DNA of 64,000 nucleotides from Aurantimonas coralicida DSM 14790 (GTDB taxonomy: Bacteria > Pseudomonadota > Alphaproteobacteria > Rhizobiales > Rhizobiaceae), in contig NZ_ATXK01000001.1 in NCBI RefSeq assembly GCF_000421645.1, positions 806,001 through 870,000 on the forward strand, in the 5' to 3' direction. Of the stretch, positions 39,578 to 53,300 are shown piece by piece. The translations under genes were made by a program, and so were the position numbers. Position 1 is the stretch's first letter; each line of letters begins with the position of its first letter. Below the pieces are notes generated by a model that was given only the letters and a program-made list of their open reading frames with translations, had not been told where the DNA came from and made no database searches.

Positions 39578-40822
39578 TCAGAACAGTTCGAGCTGGGCCG
39601 TCCGCTGCACCTTCGGCACGAAGCGTTCGCGCAAACCGGCGCTGTCCGTCGCCGCGCCCGGCGACCAGTCGAGCGCCTCGATGAACGGCCGAACCTTGTC
39701 CACCGACTGGCAGAGCCGCGCCACGTCGTCGAGGCGCAGGCTGCGATGCCGCCGCGTCGACAGGATGCGGTTCACCGCCCGCGTGCCGAGACCCGGCACC
39801 CGCAAGAGCATCTCGCGGTCGGCACGGTTGACGTTGACGGGAAACCGCTCGCGATGCTTCAGCGCCCAGGCGAGCTTCGGGTCGATCGCCAGATCCAGCA
39901 TGCCCCCGTCGCCGCCCGCGACGATTTCGCCGCGGTCGAAGCCGTAGAAGCGCATCAGCCAGTCGGCCTGGTAAAGCCGGTGCTCGCGCATCAGCGGCGG
40001 CTTGGAGAGCGGCAGCCGGCTCGAGGCGTCGGGGATCGGCGAGAAGGCCGAGTAATAGACGCGCTTCAGATGATAATTGCCGTAGAGATTTTCCGACCGG
40101 CCAAGGATCGCGTCGTCGTCCGATCCGTCGGCGCCGATGATCATCTGGGTCGACTGGCCGCCGGGCGAAAAGCGCTTCGGCTTGGCACGGTCCCGCTTCT
40201 CGCCCTTGTGCTCCTCGATCTTGGCGCGCAGATGCCCCATCGACCTGCGGATATCGCGCGGGTTCTTTTCCGGCGCGAAGGCTTCCAGTGTCACGTCGGT
40301 CGGCAGCTCGATGTTGATCGACAGGCGGTCGGCGAACAGCCCCGCCTCCTCGATCAGCGCCGGTGCGGCGTCGGGGATCGTCTTCAGGTGGATGTAGCCG
40401 CGGAAATTCTCCTCCAGCCGCAGCTTGCGGGCGATCCGCACCATCTCCTCCATCGTGTAGTCGGAGCTGCGGATGATGCCGGAGGAGAGAAACAGCCCCT
40501 CGATGTAGTTGCGCCGGTAGAAGGACATCGTCAGGTCGACGACCTCCTGCACCGAAAAACGCGCCCGCGGCACGTTCGACGACGAGCGATTGACGCAATA
40601 GACGCAGTCATAGACGCAGAAATTCGTCATCAGGATCTTGAGCAGCGAGATGCAGCGCCCGTCCGGAGCGTAGGCATGGCAGATGCCCGAGCCTTCGGTC
40701 GAGCCGATGCCGCCGGACTTCGACGAGTCGCGGCGGGTCGAGCCGCTGGACGCGCAGGAGGCGTCGTATTTGGCGGCGTCCGAGAGGATCGCCAGCTTGT
40801 CGATGAGTGTGGTCTTGGCCAT
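39578..40822 (-). CDS. Putative DNA modification/repair radical SAM protein (TIGR03916-like)
   Basis: A 414-residue radical SAM protein. The [4Fe-4S] cluster cysteines are in CVYDCVYC near residue 73, within FCVYDCVYCVNRSSS. The C-terminal part has a helix-hairpin-helix-type DNA-binding segment (NRADREMLLRVPGLGTRAVNRIL). Members are found next to DUF4130/UdgX proteins, and the pair is annotated as presumed DNA repair, but the chemistry is unknown. The spacing to the downstream partner is 103 bp. It is not similar to spore photoproduct lyase beyond the common fold. Confidence 0.85.
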   Translation of the reverse strand: MAKTTLIDKLAILSDAAKYDASCASSGSTRRDSSKSGGIGSTEGSGICHAYAPDGRCISLLKILMTNFCVYDCVYCVNRSSSNVPRARFSVQEVVDLTMSFYRRNYIEGLFLSSGIIRSSDYTMEEMVRIARKLRLEENFRGYIHLKTIPDAAPALIEEAGLFADRLSINIELPTDVTLEAFAPEKNPRDIRRSMGHLRAKIEEHKGEKRDRAKPKRFSPGGQSTQMIIGADGSDDDAILGRSENLYGNYHLKRVYYSAFSPIPDASSRLPLSKPPLMREHRLYQADWLMRFYGFDRGEIVAGGDGGMLDLAIDPKLAWALKHRERFPVNVNRADREMLLRVPGLGTRAVNRILSTRRHRSLRLDDVARLCQSVDKVRPFIEALDWSPGAATDSAGLRERFVPKVQRTAQLELF

Positions 40823-40973
40823 CCCGCCTGTATAGGGTTCTCGGAATGTTCCTGCGAGCGGTCGCGGCCGGATTGCCCTGCTACAGGCTGTCGCAGGTGG
40901 TCACTCCGGAGCCGCTCCAAGCGCTTCGGGCTGCGCTAGATGCGAGGCGCCATCCTGTACGAGCCCACAAACG

Positions 40974-41000
40974 AAAACGGCCGGGCTGAAGCCCGGCCGT
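40974..41000 (-). terminator. Intrinsic terminator of the coxSLM operon
   Basis: On the minus strand ACGGCCGGGC and GCCCGGCCGT (10-bp perfect arms, 4-base loop) are followed by TTTTCGTTTG, a good T-rich tail. It sits 26 bp after the coxM stop. Confidence 0.9.
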
Positions 41001-41025
41001 CGCATCATGGAAGGGTTGCCGAAGC

Positions 41026-41832
41026 CTAGTGCGACTGCGCCTTGGCGACCGCGCGCTTGGTGACGACCTTGACGAGGTTGGCCCGGTAATCCGACGAGCC
41101 GTGCAGATCGGCCAGCATGTCGCTCGGATCGACCGACAGCCCCTCAATGGCGGAGCCGTCGAAATTCGCCGACAGCGCCTGCTCGGCGGCTTCCCAGCGG
41201 AACGTGCCGTTCGAGCCCGCGCCGGTGACGCCGACCTTCACGCCATCGCCACGCTTGGCGACGAATACGCCGCACATGGCGTAGCGCGAGGCCGGGTTGC
41301 GAAACTTCTCGTAGCCGCACTGGTCCGGCGCCTCGAAGGACACCGCGGTGACGATCTCGTCCTCTTCCAGCGCGGTCTCGAACAGGCTGACGAAGAATTC
41401 GTCCGCCGGCATTTCGCGCTTGGAGGTGTGGATCGTCGCGCCCATCGCCTTCAGGGCGGCCGGATAATCGGCGGCCGGATCGTAATTGGCGACCGAGCCG
41501 CCGATCGTGCCCATGTGGCGCACGGCAATGTCGCCGATCAGCCCGGCCAGCGAGGCAAAGCCCGGACAGGTCGACTTGATGCCCTCATGGGCAGCGATCT
41601 CGGCATGGGTCGTGCCACCGCCGATGCGGATCGAGCGGCCCTCGACGCTGATGCCCTTGAGCTCGGCGACGTGGCGCAGATCGACCAGCGCCGTCGGGGC
41701 GGCGAGGCGTTGCTTCATGGTCGGGATCAACGTCATCCCGCCGGAGAGGAACTTGCCCTCCCCGCCGCTGTCGCCGACCAGCCGGACGGCCTCGTCGAGG
41801 GTCGAGGGGCGATGATAGGTGGTCTCGTACAT
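41026..41832 (-). CDS. coxM: FAD-binding (medium) subunit, CoxM-like, of a molybdenum hydroxylase
   Basis: A 268-residue FAD-binding subunit of the xanthine dehydrogenase family, here the CoxM component. FAD-contacting segments are [21 protein letters not shown] near residue 25 and [21 protein letters not shown] (with V in place of I at its start). It passes electrons from the 2Fe-2S subunit to the acceptor. It is the third gene of an S-L-M operon, which is the form II order (form I CODH is M-S-L). A strong intrinsic terminator follows. Confidence 0.9.
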   Translation of the reverse strand: MYETTYHRPSTLDEAVRLVGDSGGEGKFLSGGMTLIPTMKQRLAAPTALVDLRHVAELKGISVEGRSIRIGGGTTHAEIAAHEGIKSTCPGFASLAGLIGDIAVRHMGTIGGSVANYDPAADYPAALKAMGATIHTSKREMPADEFFVSLFETALEEDEIVTAVSFEAPDQCGYEKFRNPASRYAMCGVFVAKRGDGVKVGVTGAGSNGTFRWEAAEQALSANFDGSAIEGLSVDPSDMLADLHGSSDYRANLVKVVTKRAVAKAQSH

Positions 41833-41968
41833 CTCAGGTCTCCCTTGGCGCCGGGTCGCGCCTGTCCTGTCCAGGCGCGGGCCGCGCGGCGCGGCTGTCT
41901 CGATGGGACCAGGGGTCCCGGAAGGCTGCCGGCGGCCAGTCTGCGGCCGCCGGACGATCAGGCCGCCG

Positions 41969-44314
<2,346 letters not shown>

Positions 44315-44408
44315 AGAAAACCTCCCAATTTTCGCCGGGGGCCGGGATCACCGTCGGGATCGCTGCGGCCGCCCTGATCCGTGGCGACCCGAAGGCCGCC
44401 CTGCCTCC

Positions 44409-44897
<489 letters not shown>

Positions 44898-45334
44898 CGA
44901 TATCCTCCCCGGGGGTCTGATCGCATCGTCCCGCATCGCTGCCGGACGGGCGAATGTCTGCGAGGCGTCGACTACCCACGCCACGGCTCCGGCGCGAGCT
45001 TGCCCTTTGCCGGGGATCGCTTCAAGCGCTTTTCAGAATCGTTCCATGGTACGGCGTCGCCGGCGCGGGTCTGGTTGCAGCCGAAACCACCGGTGCGGAG
45101 AGGCCGGCGCCTGCCCTTCAAATCGTCTGCCGCCCGACCTCGCGGCCAAGCGTCGCAATGACGTTCCGACAGGTGTGACCCCGGCGGCACGGGACCGGCG
45201 GAAATCAGCTACACGTTAACGTCACCGGACGAAATATCCCCGCCAGTAGGTTGTTATTTCATCAAATCCCAGCATGCTGACCGCCAGCCCGAGGAGGGGT
45301 CGCGGCAGCCTTTCGTGCGCCGTCACCGGACATC
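44898..45334. other. 437-bp intergenic region between coxS and tamA
   Basis: No convincing gene. The part near 45195-45275 is less GC-rich than the rest and is where a tamA promoter would be expected, but no clear -10/-35 pair was found. The cox promoter should lie in the remainder; no sigma-54 consensus was identified. Short open frames on both strands lack ribosome sites and family features. Confidence 0.5.
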
Positions 45335-47359
45335 GTGAAGCCGGCTTCGGGTGCCGCTCCAACGGTCAATGCGGTCAACGGGAAACTGGCGTCTTTGCGG
45401 TATCGGTTCCACACCAGCCACATGCTTGCACGCGCTGCCCTCGGGGCGGTGCTCGTCATGGCGGCTCCGCAGCGCGCCGCGGCCTTCGAAATCTTCGGAT
45501 TCAAGTTCTTCGAGGACGAGACCGACGACGCCACCGATATCATCAACCCGATCTCCTACACGGCATCCTTGTCGCTGGCGCCGGGCGTGACCGCTGACGG
45601 CGACATCGAAACCGCCCTGAAGGATGCCTCGGTCCTCGTCTCCGACGCCAGCGATCCGGTCTCCGGCTCGCTGGGCCTGATCGCCAAGGCGAAGACCGAC
45701 CGCAAGCGCCTCGTCGCGACGCTCTACGAGAACGCCCGATACGACGGCCTCGTCGACATCTTCATCGAGGGCCGCAACCTCGCCGACCTGCCGCCGGACA
45801 CGAAATTCGACACCTCGCGCCCCGTGCCGGTGACGATCCGCGTGACGCCCGGTCCGGTCTACGAACTCGGCCGCGTGGCGATCACCACCGGCGGCCTGCC
45901 CGTCGATCCGGCCGAATACGGCCTGGTGCGCGGCGGCTCGGCGAACTCCGTCGATGTCCTGGAAGGCGAGGCGAAGCTCCTGCGCGACCTGCGCAACCAG
46001 GGCCGCCCCTTCGTCGCCGTGACCGGCCGCGAGACCGTGGCGGACGCCGCCACCGACGAGCTGGACTATTCCCTTGACGTGTCGCCCGGCGACATCGTCC
46101 CCTTCGGCGAGACCTGGGTGGACGGCACCACCGACGTCGATCCCGGCTTCGTCGCCTACATGGCCGGCGTGAAGGCCGGCGAGGTCTTCTCGCCCGACGA
46201 ACTGGCCGCGGCCCGCAAGCGCCTCGTCGAGCTCGGTGTGTTTTCCAGCGTGACGGTGAAGCCCGGCGCGGCCCAGGCCGCCGACGGCACCCTGCCGGTG
46301 CAGGTCGAGGTGGCCGAGCGCAAGTTCGGCTTCTACGGCCTCGGCGCCACCTACTCCAACACCGAGGGCGCCGGCGCCTCGGGCTATGTCGGCTATCGCA
46401 ACCTGTTCGGCCGGGCGGAATCGATCCGCCTCGACGCCTCGATCTCGCGCATCGGCGCCACCGCGATCAGCGACGAGGCCCGCGAGATCAGCGGCCCGGA
46501 CTACGCCACCTCGCTGGTGTTCAAGAAGCCCGGCGTGCTCGGTCCCGATTCGGTCTATATCGGCTCGATCGAGGCCGGCCGGCAGCAGCCGCTGGCCTAT
46601 GACCGCGAATTCGTCGCCGTCACCAGCGGTGTCGAATACAAGATCGACGAGCAGCAGAAGCTGAGCGCCACGGTGCGCGGCGAATACGAGACCATCGGCG
46701 ACTTCCTCGGCGAGCGGGACTATCTCCTCGCCTCGGTGCCGGTCACCTACACCTTCGACAGCCGCGACAACGAGTTGAACCCCACCGAGGGCATCTTCGC
46801 CAAGGCCTTCGCCGAGCCGACCTACAATGTCGACGACGGCGCCGCCTTCGTGAAGACGCGCGTCGATACGTCGAGCTACCTGTCACTGACCGAGAACGAC
46901 AGGCTCGTTCTCGCAGGCCGCGTCGGCTACGGCACCATCTTCGGCGCCGATCTCGGCGAAGTGCCCAACGACCGGCGCTTCTTCGCCGGCGGCGGCGGCT
47001 CGGTCCGCGGCTACGAATTCCAGTCAATCGGCCCCTATTATCCGTCCAGCGTGCCGGCCGGCAGCGGCTTCAATCCCGACTTCACCGACACGCCCACCGG
47101 CGGCCTGTCGCTGTTCGAAGCCTCGCTCGAAGCCCGCGTGGCGGTGACCGACAAGATCCAGATCGTACCCTTTGTCGACGGCGGCACGGTGTCGGACGAC
47201 CTCGTGCCCGACTTCAACGAGTTCAAGCTCGGCGCCGGCGTCGGCCTGCGCTACCTGACCAGCTTCGGGCCGATCCGCGTCGACGTCGCGGTACCGCTCG
47301 ATCCGGGCCCGCGCGACGCCAGCTTCCAGTTCTACGCCGGAATCGGACAGGCCTTCTGA
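45335..47359 (+). CDS. tamA: TamA outer-membrane translocation/assembly protein (Omp85)
   Basis: An Omp85-family barrel with N-terminal POTRA domains. From the GTG at 45335 it has 674 residues; an ATG at 45422 (645 residues) gives a clean signal peptide (LARAALGAVLVMAAPQRAAA). The start is therefore uncertain. POTRA-like repeats cover about 60-345, and the barrel begins near FGFYGLGATYSNTEG. The conserved lid motif is VRGYEF, and the last residues are FYAGIGQAF, ending in phenylalanine as outer-membrane barrels do. Its stop overlaps the tamB start (TGATG). TamA and TamB span the periplasm and act in autotransporter assembly or lipid transport. Confidence 0.9.
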   Translation: MKPASGAAPTVNAVNGKLASLRYRFHTSHMLARAALGAVLVMAAPQRAAAFEIFGFKFFEDETDDATDIINPISYTASLSLAPGVTADGDIETALKDASVLVSDASDPVSGSLGLIAKAKTDRKRLVATLYENARYDGLVDIFIEGRNLADLPPDTKFDTSRPVPVTIRVTPGPVYELGRVAITTGGLPVDPAEYGLVRGGSANSVDVLEGEAKLLRDLRNQGRPFVAVTGRETVADAATDELDYSLDVSPGDIVPFGETWVDGTTDVDPGFVAYMAGVKAGEVFSPDELAAARKRLVELGVFSSVTVKPGAAQAADGTLPVQVEVAERKFGFYGLGATYSNTEGAGASGYVGYRNLFGRAESIRLDASISRIGATAISDEAREISGPDYATSLVFKKPGVLGPDSVYIGSIEAGRQQPLAYDREFVAVTSGVEYKIDEQQKLSATVRGEYETIGDFLGERDYLLASVPVTYTFDSRDNELNPTEGIFAKAFAEPTYNVDDGAAFVKTRVDTSSYLSLTENDRLVLAGRVGYGTIFGADLGEVPNDRRFFAGGGGSVRGYEFQSIGPYYPSSVPAGSGFNPDFTDTPTGGLSLFEASLEARVAVTDKIQIVPFVDGGTVSDDLVPDFNEFKLGAGVGLRYLTSFGPIRVDVAVPLDPGPRDASFQFYAGIGQAF

Positions 47360-50300
47360 TGATACGTGCCGGACGCTTCCTGCAGATCGCGGCGACCCTC
47401 GTCCTGGGTGGCTTCGTGGCGCTTGCCCCGAGCCGCCCGGCGCAGGCCCAGCAGTTCCTCGCGACCCAGATCGAGAACCTCGTCTCGACCGACACCATGC
47501 AGGTGAAGATCGAGGGACTGTCGGGCGCGCTGAGCGGCGACATCCGCATCGAGAACGTCACCGTCTCCGATCCGCAAGGCGTCTTCCTGACAGCCAGCGA
47601 CCTCGCCATGGACTGGTCGCCGCTGTCTCTCGTTCGCTCCAACGTCTCGATCGACGCGCTGACTGCCGGCAGCATCGTCCTGGAACGCCTGCCAACCGGC
47701 CAGCCGGAAGCCGCGCCCGGCGAGGAATCCGGCGGTTTCTCGCTGCCTTCGATCACCGCCGATATCCGCCGCCTGGCGATCGACGAATTCGTGCTCGGCG
47801 AGGCGATCGCCGGAACCCGTGCCCGGCTGCGCGCCGAAGCCAGCCTGCAGCTTGCCGCCGATCCGACCGATCTGAACGTGAAGGCCGACATCGAGCGGCT
47901 TGATCAGCCCGGCCAGATCGCGCTGGAGATCGGCTATGCGCCGGCCGAGAACCAGCTCAAGATCGACGTCAAGGCCAGCGAGCCGGCGGGCGGCCTCGTC
48001 GCGACGCTGCTCGACATTCCCGACCGCCCGGCCGTCGACCTGACCATCAACGGCTCCGGGCCGCTGTCGGCCTTCATGGCCAACGGCTCGCTGGAGGTCG
48101 GCGCAGAGACCGCGGCCACCCTCACCGCCCGCGCCGACGATGTCGATGCCGGTCTGCGCGTCTCGGCCTCGCTCAACGTCGCCGCCGAACGCTTCGTACC
48201 CGAACAGTTCCAGCGCTACGTCGCCGGCGGCACGGCGCTCGACCTGCAGATGGTGATCCGCGACGACGGCACCTACGCCATCGAGCAGGCGGTCCTCTCC
48301 TCCGACGCACTGTCGGCAACGGCCGGCGGCACGCTGGACCTGTCGGGCACCGCCAACGACCTGAATCTGTCGGTCGCCTCGCGCGACAGTGATCCGATCC
48401 CCTTCGTGTTCGGCGAGGCGCCGGGCGAGACGAGGATCGAGCTTGCCGGCATCGACGGCACGCTGAAGGGCGCCCTCTCCGCCGCAGCGCTCGACCTGAC
48501 GCTGCGCCTGCCGCGCGCCGGCTCCGGCGAATATCAGGCCCAGGGGATCAGCGCGAAGATCGCCAGCGCCGGCTTCGACCTCACCGGCTTCCGGGGGGCC
48601 TTCGATGCCGATCTGGAGGCCCAGTCCGTCGCGGCGCCCGACGGCATCCAGCAGCGCTTCCTCAACGGCCCGGTGAAGATCGCGCTTGCCGGCGACCTGA
48701 CCGACACGGGACTGACCTTCCGGCCGAGCGAGGCGGTAACCGATGTCGCCAATCTGCAGATTGAAGGCCAGGCCGCGCTGAATTTCTCGACCTTTGCCCT
48801 CGATGTGCAGTCGCGCTTCCAGACCAGCGCCCTCTCGGCCGCCGTGGTGCCGCTGGCCGGCGAGGAACTTGCCGTCGGCGGCCGCTTCGCCCGCACCCCG
48901 GACGGCGCGCTGAGCGCCGAGGCGCTGACCGTGCGCGGCGACGGCCTGACGATCGATGGCACCGCCGCCCTCACAAATGATGCGGTCTCCGCCGATATTT
49001 CCGGTTCCCTCAACGAGGCCGGCTCCGTCAGCGGTGCCCTCGCCGGTGCCGCGACATTCAGCCTGACCGCCTCCGGCCCGGTCGAAAAACCCGACCTCGA
49101 TCTGCAGATCTCCGGCAACGGCCTGTCGATCAATGGCCGCGAACTCGCCGACCTGAAGGTCGAGGCCCGCGGCACGCTCAACCCGGCCTCGCCCTCGGGC
49201 AGCGTCGCCATCACCGGCACCCTCGACGGCCAGCCTCTGTCGGGCAACGCCACCGTCGAGACGCTGGACAATGGCGACCGCCGGATCACCGACCTCGCCA
49301 TCCGCCAGGGTCCCAACAGCATCACCGGCGATCTGCGCCTGACCGACGCCTTCGCCCCGGTCGGCACCCTCGCCATCGACGTCAGCGACATCGGCCCGCT
49401 GGCAGCGCTCGGCAGCCTCGACGCGTCCGGCGACGTCGTCGGTCAGGTCGACCTCACTGTCGAGAACGACGGCATGCCCGTCGCCGCCATCGACCTGACC
49501 GGCGAGCGCCTCTCCGTTGCCGGCAACACGCTCGACGGCGCCCGCATCGACCTGTCGGTGAAGGACTATCTCGGCATTCCGCGCCCGACCGGCACTGTCA
49601 CCGCCCGCACTATTGCAGCACCCGGCATTGCCGTCAGCGACCTCGAGGTGGCGCTGCGCGAAGACGAACAGGGCACCGATCTCGTCGCCGAGGCGAAGGT
49701 CAACGCCGTGCCCTTCGCCCTGGCCGGCAACGTGCTGTTCGAGCCCGACACGACGCTGGTCCGCCTGACCCGCTTGACCGCCGACATCGAGGACGCCGCG
49801 ATCCGTCTCGCCGAAGAGGCCATCGTTCGGATCGAGGACGGCGTGACGACCCTTTCCGGCATCCGCGTCGATGTCGGGGACGGCGACCTTTCCCTGGATG
49901 GCAGCGCCGGCGAAACCCTCGACCTCGCGCTGCGCCTGACCGACGTGCCGGCCGCCGCCGCCAATCCCTTCGTGCCGGGCCTTGCCGCCGCCGGCACCAT
50001 CGGCGGCACCGCCACCGTCTCCGGCGCGGCAAACGATCCCGCCGCGACCTTCGCCATTATCGGCACCGACCTCGCCGTCGCCAGTTCGCGCGCCGCCAGC
50101 GTACCCGCGATCCAGGCGAACCTCACCGGCAGCTATGCCGGCGGCACCCTGACCCTGCAGACCGCAAGGCTCGATCTCGGCGACGGCTCGCTCGACGCGT
50201 CCGGCACGATCGGTGACCAGCTCGATCTTGAGGTCGCGATGGATGCCGTCCCGGTGGCGCTGGCCAACGGCTTCGTCGACGGGCTCGACGCCGAAGGCAC

Positions 50301-53300
50301 GCTGACCGGCACGGCGACCGCCACCGGTCCGCGCAGTGATCCCCAGGCGACCTTCGCCCTGTCCGGAACCGGCATCACCGCCGAGGAGATCGCCGCGGCC
50401 GGCATCGATCCGCTGACCCTCGATGTTGCCGGCGCCTATGCCGACGGCACCACGACCCTCGACCGCGCCGAACTGATCGTCGGCGATGGCTCGCTCAGCG
50501 CCTCCGGCACAATCGGCGAACAGCTCGACATCGAACTGGCCATGCGCCGCCTGCCGGTCGGCCTGGTCAACGGTTTCGTCCCCGGCCTCGACGCCAGCGG
50601 CACCCTGTCCGGCACCGCCTCGGCGTCGGGTTCGACCATCGAGCCCGAAGCCGTCTTCGACGTCTCGGGCACCGGCATCACCACCCGGCAGATCGCCCGC
50701 TCCGGCGTTGCGCCGCTGGCCCTGCGCCTGACCGGCACCTACGCCGACGCCACCGCCGCGCTGGAAACCGCCGTCATCAATGTCGGCGACGGTTCGTTGG
50801 TTGCCACCGGCCGCGTCGGCCAGAATCTCGACCTCGACGTGACCATGACCAATCTGCCGGTCGGGCTCGCCAACGGCTTCGTCGATGGCTTGGCCGCCCG
50901 CGGCACGGTCTCCGGCAAGGGAACGGCCACCGGCACGCTCGACAATCCGACCGCCAGCTTCGACCTGACCGGCACGGGCATCACCGCCGACGCCATCGCC
51001 GAGAGCGGCATCGACCCGCTGACGGTGGACGCCGCCGGCCGCTATGCCGACGGCACGCTGACCCTCTCGGAAGCCGAGATCGCCGTCGGTGACGGCTCGC
51101 TGACCGCCGAGGGCACCGTAGGCGAGACCCTCGACCTGCGCGTTGCCGTCAATGCCATTCCGGTCGGGCTCGCCAATGGCATCGCCCCCGATCTCGGCGC
51201 CGAGGGCACGATCTCCGGCACCGCGACCGCCACCGGTTCGCTTGCCGATCCGCAGGCCCGCTTCGACCTCACTGGCTCTGGCATCACGACTCGCCAGATC
51301 GCCCAGTCGGGCGTCGCGCCCTTCGCCCTCGACGCCGCCGGCGCCTATGCGAACGGTACCGCCACCATCGAGCGCGCCGACCTGACCGTCGGCGACGGCT
51401 CGCTCAAGGCCACCGGCACCGTCGGCGAGCAGCTCGACCTCCGCCTTGCCATCGACGCCCTGCCGGTCGGCCTTGCCAACGGCTTCGTCGACGGCCTCGA
51501 CGCCGAAGGCACGATCACCGGTTCGGCCACGGCCACCGGCTCCCTGTCCGATCCGCAGGCTCGCTTCGATCTCGCCGGCAGCGACATCACCACCCGCCAG
51601 ATCGCCCAGTCCGGCGTCGCGCCCCTCGTCCTCGACGCCGCCGGCTCCTATGCCGATGGGACGGCCACCATCGAGCGCGCCGACGTCACCGTGGGTGACG
51701 GCTCGCTCCGGGCCACCGGCACGGTCGGTGAGCAACTGGACATCGATGTCGCCATCGACGCCTTGCCCGTTGGGCTTGCCAACGGCTTCGTCGACGGCCT
51801 CGGCGCCCGCGGCACCATCTCCGGCTCGGCCTCGGCCACGGGCTCGCTCACCGATCCCGACGCCAGCTTCGACATCACCGCCTCCGACGTGTCTGTCGCC
51901 CAGAGCCGCGCCGCCGGCGCGCCGGCGCTGCAGGCGGTCGCGGAAGGCCGCTATGCCGGCGGCACGCTGAACCTCGGCAATGCCCGTATCGACGTTGGCG
52001 GCGGCGCCATCACCGTCACCGGTTCGGCCGGCGCCAATGCCCTCGACATCACCGCCGAGATCAGCGCCCTGCCCGCCTCGATCGCCAGCGCCGCGGCGGC
52101 CGGCATCGCCCCGCAGGGCACCATCAACGGCACAATCCGCGCCACCGGCGCCCCGTCCAACCCGTCGGTCACCTACGACATCAATGCCAGCGGCGTGTCG
52201 ATCCAGCAGACCCGCGCCGCCGGCGTCGGCGCCCTGGCCGTCACCACCAGCGGCCGCTTCGCCGACCAGGTGGTCACCACCGACACCAGCCTGACCGGCG
52301 ACGGCCTCGACTTCAGCGCCAGTGGTTCGGTGAACCTTGCCGGCGGGCCGCAGCTCGACCTGTCGCTGAACGGCTCGGCGCCGCTGTCGCTCGCCAACCG
52401 GATCCTCGCCGAAGGCGGCCGCTCCGTGCAGGGCACCGTCCTCGTCGATGCCCGCGTGACCGGCCCCGTGTCCCAGCCCGCGATCGTCGGCACGGTCTCG
52501 ACCACCGGCGCCCGCTTCATCGACACCGGCGCCAACCTCGCCCTCAACGACATCTCGACGACCATTTCGCTCGACGGACGCACCGCGACGATCCGCGCCT
52601 TCGACGCGAACCTGTCCGCCGGCGGCACGCTCGACGTATCCGGCACGGTTGGTCTCGACGGCGGTTTCCCGGCCGACATCACGATCCGGCTCGACGGCGG
52701 CCGCTACAACAAGGGCGAACTCGTCACCGCCAGGCTCGACGCCGAACTGACCATCACCGGGCCGCTGACGGGCACGCCGCGTCTGGCCGGCACCATCAAT
52801 GCCGAGGAGATCAACGTCCTCGTGCCGGAAAACCTGCCGAGCTCGCTCGCCCGCATCGACGTGACCCATCGCAACGCCGCCCCCGCCGTCTACGAGCAGC
52901 AGCGCGAGATCTCGCCCGAGCGCGCCGATGGCGGCAACAGCGGCGGCGGCATCGATCTCGACCTGACCTTCAACGCGCCCAATCGGGTGTTCGTGCGCGG
53001 CCGCGGCCTCGACGTCGAACTCGGCGGCCGGATCTCCATCACCGGCTCGGCCGCCTTCCCGAATGTCGTCGGCGGCTTCGACCTGCAGCGCGGCCGCTTC
53101 TCCATCCTCGGCAAGCGCCTCGATTTCGACCGCGGTCGGCTGAGCTTCACCGGCGGCCTGACGCCCTATCTCGACCTCGTGGCCCGCTCCACCGCCGGCG
53201 ACGCCACCGTATTCATCACCGTCACCGGTCCGGCCGACGATCCGAGCTTCAACTTCTCCTCCGAGCCGACCCTGCCCCAGGACGAGGTGCTGGCACGGCT

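Noticed and set aside
44898-45334. Small genes or a riboswitch in the coxS-tamA gap
   Set aside because: Short open frames there lack ribosome sites and recognisable domains, and I could not fold a known riboswitch core by eye.
49873-52296. CRISPR-like or mobile repeat array
   Set aside because: The repeats are in-frame protein-coding units of 303 bp without short spacers, so they are internal domain duplications, not a CRISPR array.
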